Notes: generated from the letters alone by a model not told the origin. Shown: positions 8,647 to 17,595, counted from the first letter of the stretch. The stretch is 64,000 bases of DNA from Arthrobacter humicola (GCF_022803015.1 NZ_JAFKON010000004.1:1-64000), one strand, 5' to 3'. Program-made: numbers and translations.

Positions 8647-9441
8647 CTAGGACAGGTTGTCCTGCCAGACGTCGGAACCGAGCTTGATGATCAGCGCGCC
8701 CACCACCACCAGGAACACGATCCGGATGAACTTGCTCCCCTGCCGGACCGCAGTCCGGGCACCGAGGTAGCCGCCGGCCATGTTCGCCATGCCCAGCAGC
8801 AGCCCGAGCCCCCACAGCACGGCGCCGTGCGGAACAAAGAACAGCAGGGCGCCGGCGTTAGTGGCCACGTTCACGATCTTGGCCTTGGCGCTGGCCTCCA
8901 GGAAGGCGTAGCCCATGGCCGAGACGAGGGCGATGATCAGGAACGATCCGGTGCCGGGACCGATCAGGCCGTCGTAGAAGCCGATCACGCCGCCGATCAG
9001 GCAGGCCACCACGTAGTGCCGGTGCCCCTCGTGGCGCAGCTTGGTCAGCTCACCGATGCCGGGCTGGAAGGCGGTGAAGAGCGCGACGGCGATCAGCGCC
9101 AGCACGATGATCGGCTTGAACACGCTGGCCGGCAGGTTGGCAGCAAGCGCCGCCCCGCCGTAGCTGCCTGCCAGCGCGATCGCTGCCATGGGCAGGGCGG
9201 TGCGCAGGTCGGGCCGGACGCGGCGGTAGTACGTGGCCGCGCTGGTGCTGGTGCCGAAGATGGAGCCCATCTTGTTGGTCGCCAGCGCCTGGACCGGGCT
9301 GATGCCCGGCACCAGGAGCATCGCCGGGAGCTGGATGAGCCCGCCGCCACCGACGACGGCGTCGACCCATCCGGCCGCCAGGCCGGCCACGACGATCAGG
9401 ATGACAGTTCCGAGCTGGATCGATTCGAGTCCGGAGACCAT
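8647..9441 (-). CDS. TSUP (TauE/SafE) family permease
   Basis: A 264-residue membrane protein with about eight hydrophobic segments arranged as two repeats, each starting with a Gly-rich glycine-proline motif: GWVDAVVGGGGLIQLPAML near the N-terminus and GFYDGLIGPGTGSFLIIAL near the middle. TSUP permeases export or import small anions such as sulfite, sulfonates or thiosulfate, or short organic acids. It lies 29 bp upstream of proS coordinates on the same strand, i.e. downstream of proS in transcription, and may be co-transcribed with it. The substrate cannot be assigned. Confidence 0.88.
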   Translation of the reverse strand: MVSGLESIQLGTVILIVVAGLAAGWVDAVVGGGGLIQLPAMLLVPGISPVQALATNKMGSIFGTSTSAATYYRRVRPDLRTALPMAAIALAGSYGGAALAANLPASVFKPIIVLALIAVALFTAFQPGIGELTKLRHEGHRHYVVACLIGGVIGFYDGLIGPGTGSFLIIALVSAMGYAFLEASAKAKIVNVATNAGALLFFVPHGAVLWGLGLLLGMANMAGGYLGARTAVRQGSKFIRIVFLVVVGALIIKLGSDVWQDNLS

Positions 9442-9470
9442 TGCCTAGTGCGGCCCGGGACGGCGCGGCA

Positions 9471-11282
9471 TCAGCTGTTGCGCACGGCGTTGACCACGTA
9501 GTCAACAGCCTTGTCAACGGCTACATTCTCGGCATTGCCGCTGCGGCGGTCCTTGATCTCCACGACGCCGTCCACGAGTCCGCGCCCGACGGCGAGGATG
9601 GTGGGGACGCCGACGAGTTCGGCATCGCCGAACTTCACGCCGGGGGAAACTTTGGGGCGGTCGTCATAGATGACGTCCAGGCCGGCAGCCTCGAGCTCCA
9701 GGGACAGTTTTTCGGCGGCGGCGAAGATTTCCTCACCGCGGCCCACGGCCACAACGTGGACGTCGGCGGGGGCGACGGCGCGCGGCCAGACCAGGCCCCG
9801 GTCATCGTGGTTGGACTCTGCCAGGGCCGCCACGGCGCGGGTGACGCCGACGCCGTAGGAGCCCATGGTCACCACCACCTGCTTGCCGTTCTGGTCCAGG
9901 ACTTTCAGGTCCAGGGCGGCGGCGTACTTCCGGCCGAGTTGGAAGATGTGGCCCATTTCGATGCCGCGGGCGGTTTCGAGGGGACCGGAACCGTCGGGCG
10001 CCTCGTCGCCGGCGCGCACCTCGGTGCACTCGATGACTCCGTCCCAGCCGAAGTCGCGTCCGGCGACGAGGCCAAAGACGTGCTTGCCGGCCTCGTTGGC
10101 GCCGGTGACCCAGGCAGAGCCGCTGACGACGCGGGGATCCACAAGGTAGAGCAGCTTTGCGGCGCCCTCGCTGCCCAGCAGCGGCGCATCCAGGGACATG
10201 CCGGGGCCGAGGTAGCCCTTGACGATCAGGGGCTGCTTCTTGAGATCGTCTTCGTTGGCGGCCTCGAGCGTGATCTCGCCGGCAATCGGCAGGAAGGACC
10301 CGATGTTCGCCTCGACGCGCTTGAGGTCAACGCCGCGGTCTCCGGGGAGGCCGATGACGACGATCTGGCGTTCGCCGGTGGGCAGCGTCACGGCGAGGAC
10401 GACGTTCTTGAGCGTGTCGGCGGCGGTCCAGGGACTGCCGTCGGCCTCTGTGCGCGGAACCAGGACGTTGGCGGCGTCGACGAGGGTTTCGATGGTGGGG
10501 GTGTCCGGGGTGTCGCGGACTTCGGCGGCCGGGGCGTTGCTGAAGTCGATGTCCGCGGGGACCACGGTGGTGACGGCCTCGACGTTGGCCGCGTAGCCGC
10601 CGGCCGAGCGCACGAAGGTGTCCTCACCGATCTCGGTGGGGTGCAGGAATTCCTCGCTCTTGGACCCGCCCATGGCACCGGCAGTGGCAGCAACCGGAAT
10701 CACTTCGAGGCCGAGGCGCTCGAAGATCTTCAGGTACGCGCCGCGGTGGGCGGCGTAGCTGTCGTCCAGGCCGGCGTCGTCGACGTCGAAGGAGTAGGAG
10801 TCCTTCATGATGAATTCGCGGCCGCGCAGCAGGCCTGCGCGGGGACGCGCCTCATCGCGGTACTTGTTCTGGATCTGGTAGATGCTCAGCGGCAGGTCCT
10901 TGTACGAGGAGTACAGGTCCTTGACCAGCAGGGTGAACATCTCCTCGTGCGTGGGGGCCAGAAGGTAGTCGTTACCCTTGCGGTCCTTGAGCCGGAAGAT
11001 GCCCTCGCCGTATTCGGTCCAGCGGTTCGTGGCCTCGTAGGGTTCCTTGGGCAGCAGCGCCGGGAAGTGGACTTCCTGGGCTCCGATGGCGGTCATTTCC
11101 TCGCGGATGACCTGCTCCACCTTGCGCAGCACACTCAGCCCCAGCGGGAGCCAGGTGTAAATGCCGGGCGCGGCCCGCCGGATGTAGCCGGCGCGGACCA
11201 GGAGCCGGTGGCTGGCCACCTCGGCGTCGGCGGGATCTTCGCGCAGGGTGCGCAGGAACAGCTTGGAGAGTCGAAGGACCAC
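9471..11282 (-). CDS. proS: prolyl-tRNA synthetase (bacterial type, with editing-domain insertion)
   Basis: 603 residues from GTG 11282 ([16 protein letters not shown]...), where homologues begin. A longer frame starts at an ATG at 11333 next to a TAGATT-like -10 and cannot be excluded as a leaderless start. Class II motif 2 is visible ([25 protein letters not shown]), as are the [16 protein letters not shown] motif 3 region and the C-terminal anticodon-binding domain (VHVVAVGRG...[17 protein letters not shown]). About 170 residues between motifs 2 and 3 form the YbaK-like INS domain that hydrolyses Ala-tRNA(Pro). It charges tRNA(Pro) with proline. An unusual 434-bp upstream region holds two inverted repeats. 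Confidence 0.95.
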   Translation of the reverse strand: MVLRLSKLFLRTLREDPADAEVASHRLLVRAGYIRRAAPGIYTWLPLGLSVLRKVEQVIREEMTAIGAQEVHFPALLPKEPYEATNRWTEYGEGIFRLKDRKGNDYLLAPTHEEMFTLLVKDLYSSYKDLPLSIYQIQNKYRDEARPRAGLLRGREFIMKDSYSFDVDDAGLDDSYAAHRGAYLKIFERLGLEVIPVAATAGAMGGSKSEEFLHPTEIGEDTFVRSAGGYAANVEAVTTVVPADIDFSNAPAAEVRDTPDTPTIETLVDAANVLVPRTEADGSPWTAADTLKNVVLAVTLPTGERQIVVIGLPGDRGVDLKRVEANIGSFLPIAGEITLEAANEDDLKKQPLIVKGYLGPGMSLDAPLLGSEGAAKLLYLVDPRVVSGSAWVTGANEAGKHVFGLVAGRDFGWDGVIECTEVRAGDEAPDGSGPLETARGIEMGHIFQLGRKYAAALDLKVLDQNGKQVVVTMGSYGVGVTRAVAALAESNHDDRGLVWPRAVAPADVHVVAVGRGEEIFAAAEKLSLELEAAGLDVIYDDRPKVSPGVKFGDAELVGVPTILAVGRGLVDGVVEIKDRRSGNAENVAVDKAVDYVVNAVRNS

Positions 11283-11400
11283 AGGTGGGGTATCCGTTTC
11301 TGGGGAAGTGCGGGCAAAGCCTAAGAAAAGCATCTAGGTACTAATCTACCGTCCAGAGCGCACCGCTTTGCCGCGCCGGCCCCGCTGCGCCCCCGCTACT

Positions 11401-11429
11401 GCCCCGCTTCTCGCCCGCTTCTGCGGGGC
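11401..11429. repeat. hairpin in the proS upstream region
   Basis: Arms GCCCCGC (11401-11407) and GCGGGGC (11423-11429) enclose a 15-base loop. It lies about 120-150 bases upstream of the proS start. There is no T tract on either strand, so it is not an obvious intrinsic terminator. Confidence 0.5.
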
Positions 11430-11442
11430 CGGGCGCATGGAA

Positions 11443-11509
11443 GAGCCACGCCATAACTGGTGGAAGCCCCTGGCCGTTTCCGGCTGGTCATCCCGTCATG
11501 GCGTGGCTC
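11443..11509. repeat. 12-bp perfect inverted repeat upstream of proS
   Basis: GAGCCACGCCAT (11443-11454) pairs exactly with ATGGCGTGGCTC (11498-11509). The 43-base interval contains a smaller GCCG/CGGC stem. The structure could form on either strand and might be an RNA leader element, a small RNA or a REP-like palindrome. Nothing in the sequence decides between these. Confidence 0.55.
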
Positions 11510-11716
11510 CGTGGCCCCAGCACCCCCCAGATCTCAGGCTGCGAGCTACTTGGTGTCGTCTCCAGGCGTTGTCTTCCCCGGAAAATGCGTTGGGGAGTGT
11601 GTGCGCCTATGCGACACGGCTAGGTAGAACCTATGTGACATGCGGCCGGGAAGCAATAGTCTGCAACCGGATATTTTCGGCATGTCGTTGCGGGTCCATG
11701 CGGGGCGGTAATCGGG

Positions 11717-12487
11717 CTACTTCCCGACGAGCACGGCGGCCTGATCCAGTAATTTTCCGGCCCGGAAGATGGCGTCGGCCTCGCTGCCGCCACCTGCCGC
11801 GCTGACGGTGATGAGAACGCCGTCCTGGATCACCTGTCCGGTAATCGCCGATTGCTTCCGGCCGCCCGGCAGTGTGCTGTCTGTCCGGTACGCGACGGTG
11901 CCCGCGGTTGAGCCGAATCCGGCCAGCTTGGTCAGTTTGAGGTCCACTTTGGTGCCATTGGTCGTGAATGAAAGGGCTGAGCACTTATTGAAGTCCTCGC
12001 CCTGGGCGAGTCCCTTCTCGAGCAGCTTGGCGTCAGCCCGGAACGCCAGGGAGACACCCGTGGAAGCGCCCGTCCCGGCATCTTGGGCCACCCCCGCCGC
12101 GACCGCCGTGCCCTCGGTCGAGGCTGCCTGGCCGCCAAGGGCCAGAGCCGCGCACTCCGCGGGTTCTACCGAGATCGACGCCAGCAAGGACTTTGCCTGT
12201 TCGACCGACTTCTTGAGATCGGCAAGCGGCATCACGGTGAGCGGCTTGCCGTGCGCATCCTTCAACTGTGCCACGAGGGCCGTCAGTTCATCGCTCGTGT
12301 AAGCCTTGACTTGCGTCTGGGTGGGAGTAGGCGTCGCGGCCGCGCTGGGAACCGTCGTTGCGGCCTGGGCTTGCGCACTCTGGGCTGTATCCGGCGAGCC
12401 AGTGGGGGTGCCACATGCGGCCAATCCCACGGCGCCCCAGGCGAGGAGCGCCGAGGCCCCGAAAATGCGCAGCACTGATGTCTTCAT
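11717..12487 (-). CDS. predicted lipoprotein of unknown function
   Basis: A 256-residue exported protein. Its signal peptide ends in a lipobox (GLAAC, Cys25), so the mature protein should be lipid-anchored to the outer face of the membrane. A Thr/Pro/Ala-rich spacer (about 26-60) precedes a folded region of about 195 residues with two further cysteines (in PAECAAL and FNKCSAL) that could form a disulfide. I do not recognise the family. The general layout (lipobox, PT linker, compact alpha/beta domain) resembles actinobacterial sensor-like lipoproteins. It lies 42 bases downstream of the divergently unrelated GNAT gene on the same strand and may be its co-transcribed neighbour. Confidence 0.7.
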   Translation of the reverse strand: MKTSVLRIFGASALLAWGAVGLAACGTPTGSPDTAQSAQAQAATTVPSAAATPTPTQTQVKAYTSDELTALVAQLKDAHGKPLTVMPLADLKKSVEQAKSLLASISVEPAECAALALGGQAASTEGTAVAAGVAQDAGTGASTGVSLAFRADAKLLEKGLAQGEDFNKCSALSFTTNGTKVDLKLTKLAGFGSTAGTVAYRTDSTLPGGRKQSAITGQVIQDGVLITVSAAGGGSEADAIFRAGKLLDQAAVLVGK

Positions 12488-12529
12488 GTTTCCCCCAAAA
12501 AACTAGACCGGCCAGCCGGCATTTGCCCG

Positions 12530-13426
12530 CTAGAAGAGCACTGTAGCGAACGTGCCCACCTGGCGAAAGCCCACCCGATCGTAGGTGGCGCGCGCCTTGG
12601 CGTTGAACCCGTTGACGTACAGGCTGGTCACCGGCGCGAGGGTCTGGGCGAGGACGACGACGGCGGCCATGTAGCCCGCGCTCAGTCCCAGTCCGCGGAA
12701 GTCGGGATTCATCCAGACACCCTGGACCTGGGTCACTTCCGGCGTGACGGCGCCGAGTTCGGCCTTGAAGACCACATCGCCGGCGGCGTTCACGTGCACG
12801 AGGGAATGCCCCTGGCGGATGAGGCTCTTGACGCGCCGGCTGTAATACTCCCTGCCGCCGAGGTAGGGCGAATAGCCCACTTCTTCCTCAAACATTGCGG
12901 CGCATGCGGGCAGGATCTTGTCGAAGTCAGCCAGCTGGCCAAAGCCGAGTGCGGGCTCGGGCCGGACGGCGGGCGGCCCCGCGATCGTCAGCAGGGGCTG
13001 GTGGTCCCGGACTTCGTGGGCGGTCTGGCCGAGCTGCTCCAGCGCCGCGTAGAGAGCCAGCACAGTTTCGGCGGGGCCAAAGATCGAGGCGTAGCGGCGC
13101 CCGGAGCGGTGCGCGGCCATCGCAATGAGGCCGGCGAGCTCGGGCGCCAGTTCGATCGGCACCAGGTTGGCGCCGGCCCAGCAGGCACCGAGGAGGGTGT
13201 CGCCGTCGAACACGCCAAGAATGCTGGCGCCCCCTGCCGTGGGAGACGCCGTACCGGCGGTCTCCAGGTGCGAGAGGATGAAGACATTGGCGACGGCGTC
13301 CCGGTGCGCCAGCGCCAGCAGTTGTCCGGTGTCCGCGCCGCCAAGGACCCGGACGACGACGCCGGGAGCGGCGTCGTCCTTACGAGACGCTAACCACGGG
13401 GCTACCCTTGACAGCATCTTCGCCAT
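12530..13426 (-). CDS. GNAT family N-acetyltransferase with N-terminal DUF4081
   Basis: A 298-residue two-part protein. The N-terminal half (about 25-140) matches DUF4081-type sequence. The C-terminal half is a GNAT domain with [21 protein letters not shown] (the acetyl-CoA pyrophosphate loop is degenerate R-G-L-G-L-S) and the terminal [19 protein letters not shown]. The start at ATG 13426 overlaps the 3' end of ispG by 47 bases; ATG 13417 is an alternative. The same pairing occurs in M. tuberculosis (Rv2867c beside gcpE, from memory), so this is conserved actinobacterial context. The acceptor substrate is unknown. Confidence 0.85.
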   Translation of the reverse strand: MAKMLSRVAPWLASRKDDAAPGVVVRVLGGADTGQLLALAHRDAVANVFILSHLETAGTASPTAGGASILGVFDGDTLLGACWAGANLVPIELAPELAGLIAMAAHRSGRRYASIFGPAETVLALYAALEQLGQTAHEVRDHQPLLTIAGPPAVRPEPALGFGQLADFDKILPACAAMFEEEVGYSPYLGGREYYSRRVKSLIRQGHSLVHVNAAGDVVFKAELGAVTPEVTQVQGVWMNPDFRGLGLSAGYMAAVVVLAQTLAPVTSLYVNGFNAKARATYDRVGFRQVGTFATVLF

Positions 13427-14546
13427 CGGCGTCCCCCATCTCTTCTGCGATACGCATGGCTTCTTCGATCAGTGTCTCAACAATCTGATCCTCCGGGACA
13501 GTCTTGATGACCTCGCCCCTGACAAAGATCTGGCCCTTGCCGTTGCCGGAGGCAACGCCGAGATCGGCCTCGCGGGCTTCGCCGGGACCATTGACCACGC
13601 AGCCCATGACTGCCACGCGCAGCGGGACTTCCATGCCTTCCAGGCCAGCGGTGACCTGCTCGGCGAGCGTGTAGACGTCCACCTGGGCGCGGCCGCAGGA
13701 CGGGCAGGAGACGATTTCCAGCTTGCGGGGGCGCAGGTTGAGCGACTGCAGGATCTGGTTGCCCACCTTGATTTCCTCGACCGGCGGGGCAGAGAGGGAG
13801 ACGCGGATGGTGTCGCCGATCCCGCGGGAGAGCAGGGCGCCAAACGCCGTGGCGGACTTGATGGTGCCCTGGAAGGCCGGTCCGGCCTCGGTGACGCCGA
13901 GGTGCAGGGGCCAGTCGCCCTTTTCGGCCAGCATCTCGTAGGCGGCAACCATGATGACCGGGTCGTTGTGCTTGACGGAGATCTTGAAGTCGTGGAAACC
14001 GTGCTCCTCGAAGAGCGAGGCCTCCCAGACGGCGGATTCCACGAGGGCTTCCGGGGTGGCCTTGCCGTATTTCTTCATGATGCCCGGTTCCAGGGATCCG
14101 GCGTTGACGCCGATCCGGATGGAGGTGCCGTGGTCCTTGGCGGCGCGGGCGATCTCCTTGACCTGGTCATCGAACTTGCGGATATTGCCCGGGTTCACGC
14201 GCACGGCGGCACAGCCGGCCTCGATCGCGGCGAAGACGTACTTCGGCTGGAAGTGGATGTCCGCGATCACCGGGATCTGGGACTTCTTGGCGATGATCGG
14301 CAGCGCCTCGGCGTCATCGGCGGACGGGCAGGCGACGCGCACGATGTCGCAGCCGGAGGCCGTGAGTTCCGCGATCTGCTGCAGGGTGGCGTTGATGTCG
14401 GTCGTCGGCGTCGTGGTCATGGACTGGACGCTGATGGGCGAATCGGAGCCGACGCCGACTGATCCCACCTTGATCTGGCGCGTCTTGCGGCGGGGGGCAA
14501 GAACGGGGGGCGGTGCTGACGGCATTCCCAGGCTGACCGAGGTCAC
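13380..14546 (-). CDS. ispG: 4-hydroxy-3-methylbut-2-enyl-diphosphate synthase
   Basis: A 388-residue enzyme of the MEP isoprenoid pathway that converts MEcPP to HMBPP. The TIM-barrel N-terminal part carries [12 protein letters not shown] and RVNPGNI. The C-terminal part carries the [4Fe-4S] ligands Cys281, Cys284 (SCPSCGRAQ) and Cys316 with Glu323 ([10 protein letters not shown]). Dxr, another enzyme of the pathway, is encoded 4 kb away in the same orientation. In many actinobacteria dxr, the site-2 protease and ispG are contiguous; here a YCII gene and a SatD-like pair lie between the protease and ispG. Confidence 0.97.
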   Translation of the reverse strand: MTSVSLGMPSAPPPVLAPRRKTRQIKVGSVGVGSDSPISVQSMTTTPTTDINATLQQIAELTASGCDIVRVACPSADDAEALPIIAKKSQIPVIADIHFQPKYVFAAIEAGCAAVRVNPGNIRKFDDQVKEIARAAKDHGTSIRIGVNAGSLEPGIMKKYGKATPEALVESAVWEASLFEEHGFHDFKISVKHNDPVIMVAAYEMLAEKGDWPLHLGVTEAGPAFQGTIKSATAFGALLSRGIGDTIRVSLSAPPVEEIKVGNQILQSLNLRPRKLEIVSCPSCGRAQVDVYTLAEQVTAGLEGMEVPLRVAVMGCVVNGPGEAREADLGVASGNGKGQIFVRGEVIKTVPEDQIVETLIEEAMRIAEEMGDADGEDAVKGSPVVSVS

Positions 14547-14595
14547 ATGGACTCCCTTTTAGAATTCGAAGTTGCGAAGGTGCGGGCGGGACGGG

Positions 14596-14886
14596 CTAGG
14601 CGTGCTCGGCCAGAAGACCGGTCAGCGGCGCCCACACGGTTGTGCGGGTGCCCGAGATGGCACCGGCGGCTGCGAAGGGGTCCTGCCGCAGAAGGTCATT
14701 CAAGGCCGCCTCATCGGCGGCCTTGAAGATGAGCAGCGCGCCTGCGCCGTCGCCGTAGGGGCCGCTGGCCAGCAGGGCGCCTTCACGGGCAAGATCCGCG
14801 GTCCATTCGCGGTGCGCCGGGCGGCTGGCATCGCGGACCTCGGATGATTCGGCGTCGTACACGTACTCCACAGCAAAAACAGTCAT
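14596..14886 (-). CDS. YCII-related domain protein
   Basis: A 96-residue single-domain protein. The dimeric alpha/beta-barrel YCII fold is suggested by FAVEYVYD, the conserved basic RPAHREWTADLAREGALLASGPYGDGAGALLIFKA segment (His26 is the usual conserved histidine) and the LLRQDPFAAAGAISGTRTTVW C-terminal half. Members have been linked to small-molecule catalysis or dehalogenase-like chemistry, but most are uncharacterised. It sits 49 bases upstream of ispG on the same strand and could be in one transcript. Confidence 0.85.
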   Translation of the reverse strand: MTVFAVEYVYDAESSEVRDASRPAHREWTADLAREGALLASGPYGDGAGALLIFKAADEAALNDLLRQDPFAAAGAISGTRTTVWAPLTGLLAEHA

Positions 14887-14944
14887 ATGGATACACTATC
14901 GCCCTGTTTGCCCGGTTCCCATCCGCAGGCTCCGGGGCACGCGG

Positions 14945-15457
14945 TCAGCCGAGGAAGAGGACCTTGGCCAGGGCGGCGACACCGGCTGCCCAGAGCATGG
15001 AGGTGAGGGTTCCGATGATGAACCGCTCGGCGGCCACCGGGGTGGCTTTCAACTCGGCAAACCGGCCGAGGCCCTTGATGGCCACGACGTAGGCGATGGC
15101 GACGGGCTGGCCGGCCAGGATCGCCAGGCACACGGCGAACCGTTCCAGGATGCCGATAATGGCACCGCCGCGCAGGATGCGCACGCTGCTGACGGTCTCG
15201 GCGGGCGGCGCGGCGGACGCCGCTGCCGGGGTAGGCGCTGCTGCGTCCGGCCCGGCCGGCTCCGGGGCCGCCTGGAGGTCGGGGTCCGTGGTGGAGTCGG
15301 CGGCGGGGTCCTCGGCTGCGTCCCCGCCGGCGCCGGCGCCGCTTCCGGCGTCGGCCCGGTCATCAATGGTGCGGGCGAGGCGGAACACCCAGGCAGTGAC
15401 CGGCCAGCCGACGAATCCTGCGGTGAGCAGGGCCAGCGTGATCCACAGGGCGTTCAC
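14945..15457 (-). CDS. small membrane protein, partner of the SatD-like protein
   Basis: 170 residues from GTG 15457, preceded by AAGGAGAG; this start overlaps the upstream stop as GTGA, so translation is coupled. TM1 is ALWITLALLTAGFVGWPVTAWVF. A variable Ala/Pro/Asp-rich linker (about 33-90) and a conserved-looking C-terminal block with two or three hydrophobic segments follow (GGAIIGILERFAVCLAIL, IAYVVAIKGLGRFAELK, ERFIIGTLTSMLWAAGVAAL). That block resembles the C-terminal part of DUF3307 membrane proteins as I remember them, which often neighbour satD-like genes. Function unknown; the coupling argues that it works with the product of the preceding gene. Confidence 0.65.
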   Translation of the reverse strand: MNALWITLALLTAGFVGWPVTAWVFRLARTIDDRADAGSGAGAGGDAAEDPAADSTTDPDLQAAPEPAGPDAAAPTPAAASAAPPAETVSSVRILRGGAIIGILERFAVCLAILAGQPVAIAYVVAIKGLGRFAELKATPVAAERFIIGTLTSMLWAAGVAALAKVLFLG

Positions 15458-16143
15458 TTCTCTCCTTCGGTGCTGTCGTGGGCGAGGGTCAGCAGCAGTT
15501 CTGCGGCCGGCCTCGCGGCCCATTCTTCCTGCCAGCCCGAGCGGAGGACTGCGCGGCTCACCGACTGCTCCGTGATTCCGAGTTTCTGTGCCGCTATTTT
15601 TTGGCTGCCGTGGGTTCCGTGGGTGTCGTTCCGCACCGAGCGCAGCACGTCCACCACCTTCCATTGCGCCGCGGTCCGGTCCTGGACCAGGCGGCCAATC
15701 AGCCGGAGCACCGCCTCCGCATTGGCGCAGGCCTTGGCCCCCTGGGACCCGCTGGCGCCGTCCGCGGCCGTGGTTGCTGCATTTGCCCGACGGCGGTCGC
15801 GGCCGGCAACCACGGCGAGGGGAACATGGGCGGCCGCCCCCTTGGCCCGGTCGACGGCGGACCGGGCCGCCACGAAGGCGGGACCGGAGCCTTCGCGCGG
15901 GCTGGCGGGCAGCGGCAGGTCCACCTCCCCCACCCCGATCCCGACATACCAGCGGCCGCTGCGCAGGGCGTGCAAGGCGATCTCCACCACCTCGTCGGCC
16001 CGTTCTACGACGCCCTGGACCTCGTCGCCCACCGAACGCTCAAAGCGCCCGGCGGTGGAGAGCGCACTGAGCCCTTTCAGGAGGCCGGGAACCCGGTCGA
16101 TGTCGCCCGTGCTGCCGCGCTGGTCGATTGTCATGACGTACAT
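15454..16143 (-). CDS. SatD-like protein with cyclase-like N-terminus and C-terminal helix-turn-helix
   Basis: 229 residues. The N-terminal half (about 1-115) has, in order, TIDQRGST (Asp7), RSVGDEVQGVV (Asp40), WYVGIGVGEV and GPAFVAARSAVDRAK. This is the motif order of class III nucleotidyl cyclases (first metal Asp, GD with second Asp, GI-x-G, then an N-x-A-x-R-like segment) in a short form. The C-terminal part (about 150-215) holds a helix-turn-helix, SQKIAAQKLGITEQSVSRAVLR. The N-terminal MYVMTIDQRGS also resembles SatD-family openings. I infer a nucleotide-binding sensor or degenerate cyclase controlling DNA binding; activity is unproven. A palindrome-rich AT region (16190-16219) precedes it. 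Confidence 0.6.
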   Translation of the reverse strand: MYVMTIDQRGSTGDIDRVPGLLKGLSALSTAGRFERSVGDEVQGVVERADEVVEIALHALRSGRWYVGIGVGEVDLPLPASPREGSGPAFVAARSAVDRAKGAAAHVPLAVVAGRDRRRANAATTAADGASGSQGAKACANAEAVLRLIGRLVQDRTAAQWKVVDVLRSVRNDTHGTHGSQKIAAQKLGITEQSVSRAVLRSGWQEEWAARPAAELLLTLAHDSTEGEK

Positions 16144-16189
16144 GACCCCAGCCTAGGGGAGGTGATCGGGAATAATCAACCATTTTCAA

Positions 16190-16219
16190 CTGATTACTTA
16201 ATATCAGCCTAAATAGGCT
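16190..16219. promoter_or_regulatory. palindromic AT-rich region upstream of the SatD-like gene
   Basis: CTGAT (16190-16194) and ATCAG (16203-16207) form an inverted repeat with 8 bases between. AGCCTA (16206-16211) and TAGGCT (16214-16219) form a second one with a two-base gap. The region is markedly AT-rich for this genome and lies 47-76 bases before the start of the HTH-containing gene. It is a good candidate for its promoter and autoregulatory operator. Confidence 0.45.
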
Positions 16220-16263
16220 TATGAATGATAGTCAGCGGAATTTGGCTGAAATGCCAGCCGGAC

Positions 16264-17595
16264 CTACCCGAAGAGGTTGACCGGCTTGACGATGTCGGCG
16301 TAGATCAGCAGCGCGCCCATGCCCATCAGCAGCACCGCCACCACATACGTCACCGGGAGCAGCTTGGCGATATCGAAGGCGCCGGGATCCGGGCGGCCGA
16401 ACAGCTTGGCGATCTGGCGCCGGGCCCCCTCGTACAGCGCGCCCGCAATGTGGCCGCCGTCGAGCGGCAGCAGCGGAATGAGGTTGAAGACGGCCAACGC
16501 GAAGTTGAGCCCGGCCAGCAAACCCACCAGGGCGGCGAAGCGGGACTGCAGCGGGACCTCCTCCATCGCGGCGACCTCGCCGGCCACGCGGCCCACGCCC
16601 ACCACGCTGATGGGGCCGTTGGGGTCCCGGGGTTCCTCGCTGAAGGCTGCCTTGGCCACGCCGGCCACGCGCTCCGGCAGGTTCACCACCACACCGGCGA
16701 CCTGCTTGATGTTCTCCCCCGCCATGGGCAGCACGGCCGACGCCGGCTGCTGCACGAGTGCCGTCTGGGCGCCGATGCCCAGGAAGCCGACGTCCTGGTA
16801 CTGCAGGCTTCCGTCAGCGGCCTTGGCCTGGCGGCCGTCGGGACCGAGAACCGGGCGGGCGGAGAGCACGGGCGTGACGGTCGTCGAGACGGTGGCGCCG
16901 CCGCGCTCCACGGTGATGCTCACCTGCCGGCCCGCCGAGGCGCGGATCCAGCCGGTGAGTTCGTCCCACTTGGTAACGGCCTTGCCGTCGAAGGAGGTGA
17001 TGGTGTCGTTCGGCAACAGGCCCGCGGCCGCGGCCGGGGTGGGCTTGCAGTCGGCGGAGTCCGGGTCCACGGTCTCGCCGGCCTTGACCTGGCATTTGGA
17101 GACGTCCGCGATCGTGGTGGTCTGGCTGGCGGTGCCGAAGCCCATCAGCAGCACCGCGGTCAGCACGACGCCGATCAGCAGGTTCATCGCGGGCCCGCCG
17201 AGCATGATGATGATCTTTTTCCAGACCGGCAGCCGGTAGAAGACCCGGGTTTCGTCGCCGGGGCCGATTTCCTCGTGGGCCAGGGAACGGGCATCGGATG
17301 CCAGTGACTGGAACATTCCGGTGCTGGAAGTGCGGACGGTTCCGTCTTCCTTGTTCGGCGGGTACATCCCGATCATGGACACGTAGCCGCCCAGCGGGAT
17401 GGCTTTGAGGCCGTACTCGGTTTCGCCCTTTCTCTTCGACCAGACGGTGGGTCCGAAACCGATCATGTATTTGGTCACGCGGACCTTGAAGAGCTTGGCT
17501 GGGAGCAGGTGCCCGACTTCATGCAGGGCAATGGACACGGCGATGCCGATCGCCACGAAGACGACACCGAGGACAAAGAGGAGGACGGGGCTCAT
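16264..17595 (-). CDS. rip1: M50 site-2 (RIP) metalloprotease
   Basis: A 443-residue intramembrane protease. The zinc motif HEVGH is at 25-29 in TM1, and the second metal site LLPLDGGH lies near residue 385 in a later TM segment. A PDZ-like domain sits between (about 120-280, with GLLPNDTITSFDGKAV and VERGGATVSTTV). These proteases cut anti-sigma factors and other membrane proteins after site-1 cleavage; Rip1 of M. tuberculosis has the same neighbour dxr. Start ATG 17595 lies 33 bases from the dxr stop, so the two genes probably share a transcript. The symbol is by synteny; rseP is the E. coli name. Confidence 0.92.
   Translation of the reverse strand: MSPVLLFVLGVVFVAIGIAVSIALHEVGHLLPAKLFKVRVTKYMIGFGPTVWSKRKGETEYGLKAIPLGGYVSMIGMYPPNKEDGTVRTSSTGMFQSLASDARSLAHEEIGPGDETRVFYRLPVWKKIIIMLGGPAMNLLIGVVLTAVLLMGFGTASQTTTIADVSKCQVKAGETVDPDSADCKPTPAAAAGLLPNDTITSFDGKAVTKWDELTGWIRASAGRQVSITVERGGATVSTTVTPVLSARPVLGPDGRQAKAADGSLQYQDVGFLGIGAQTALVQQPASAVLPMAGENIKQVAGVVVNLPERVAGVAKAAFSEEPRDPNGPISVVGVGRVAGEVAAMEEVPLQSRFAALVGLLAGLNFALAVFNLIPLLPLDGGHIAGALYEGARRQIAKLFGRPDPGAFDIAKLLPVTYVVAVLLMGMGALLIYADIVKPVNLFG

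Larger units (their letters stand above)
11283..11716. other. 434-bp non-coding gap between proS and a lipoprotein gene
   Basis: This region is the leader side of proS (minus strand) and the downstream side of the lipoprotein gene. It contains two separate inverted repeats (listed individually) at 11401-11429 and 11443-11509. No T-box specifier or TGGNACCGCG-like sequence was found, nor a tRNA or convincing small ORF. The stretch 11510-11716 shows only scattered short hairpins. Confidence 0.6.

Noticed and set aside
9441..11324. 627-codon plus-strand open frame opposite proS
   Set aside because: Gly/Asp/Val-rich antisense shadow; proS on the other strand has all class II synthetase motifs.
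11283..11520. T-box riboswitch before proS
   Set aside because: No T-box sequence or Stem I-type features could be found on the minus strand.
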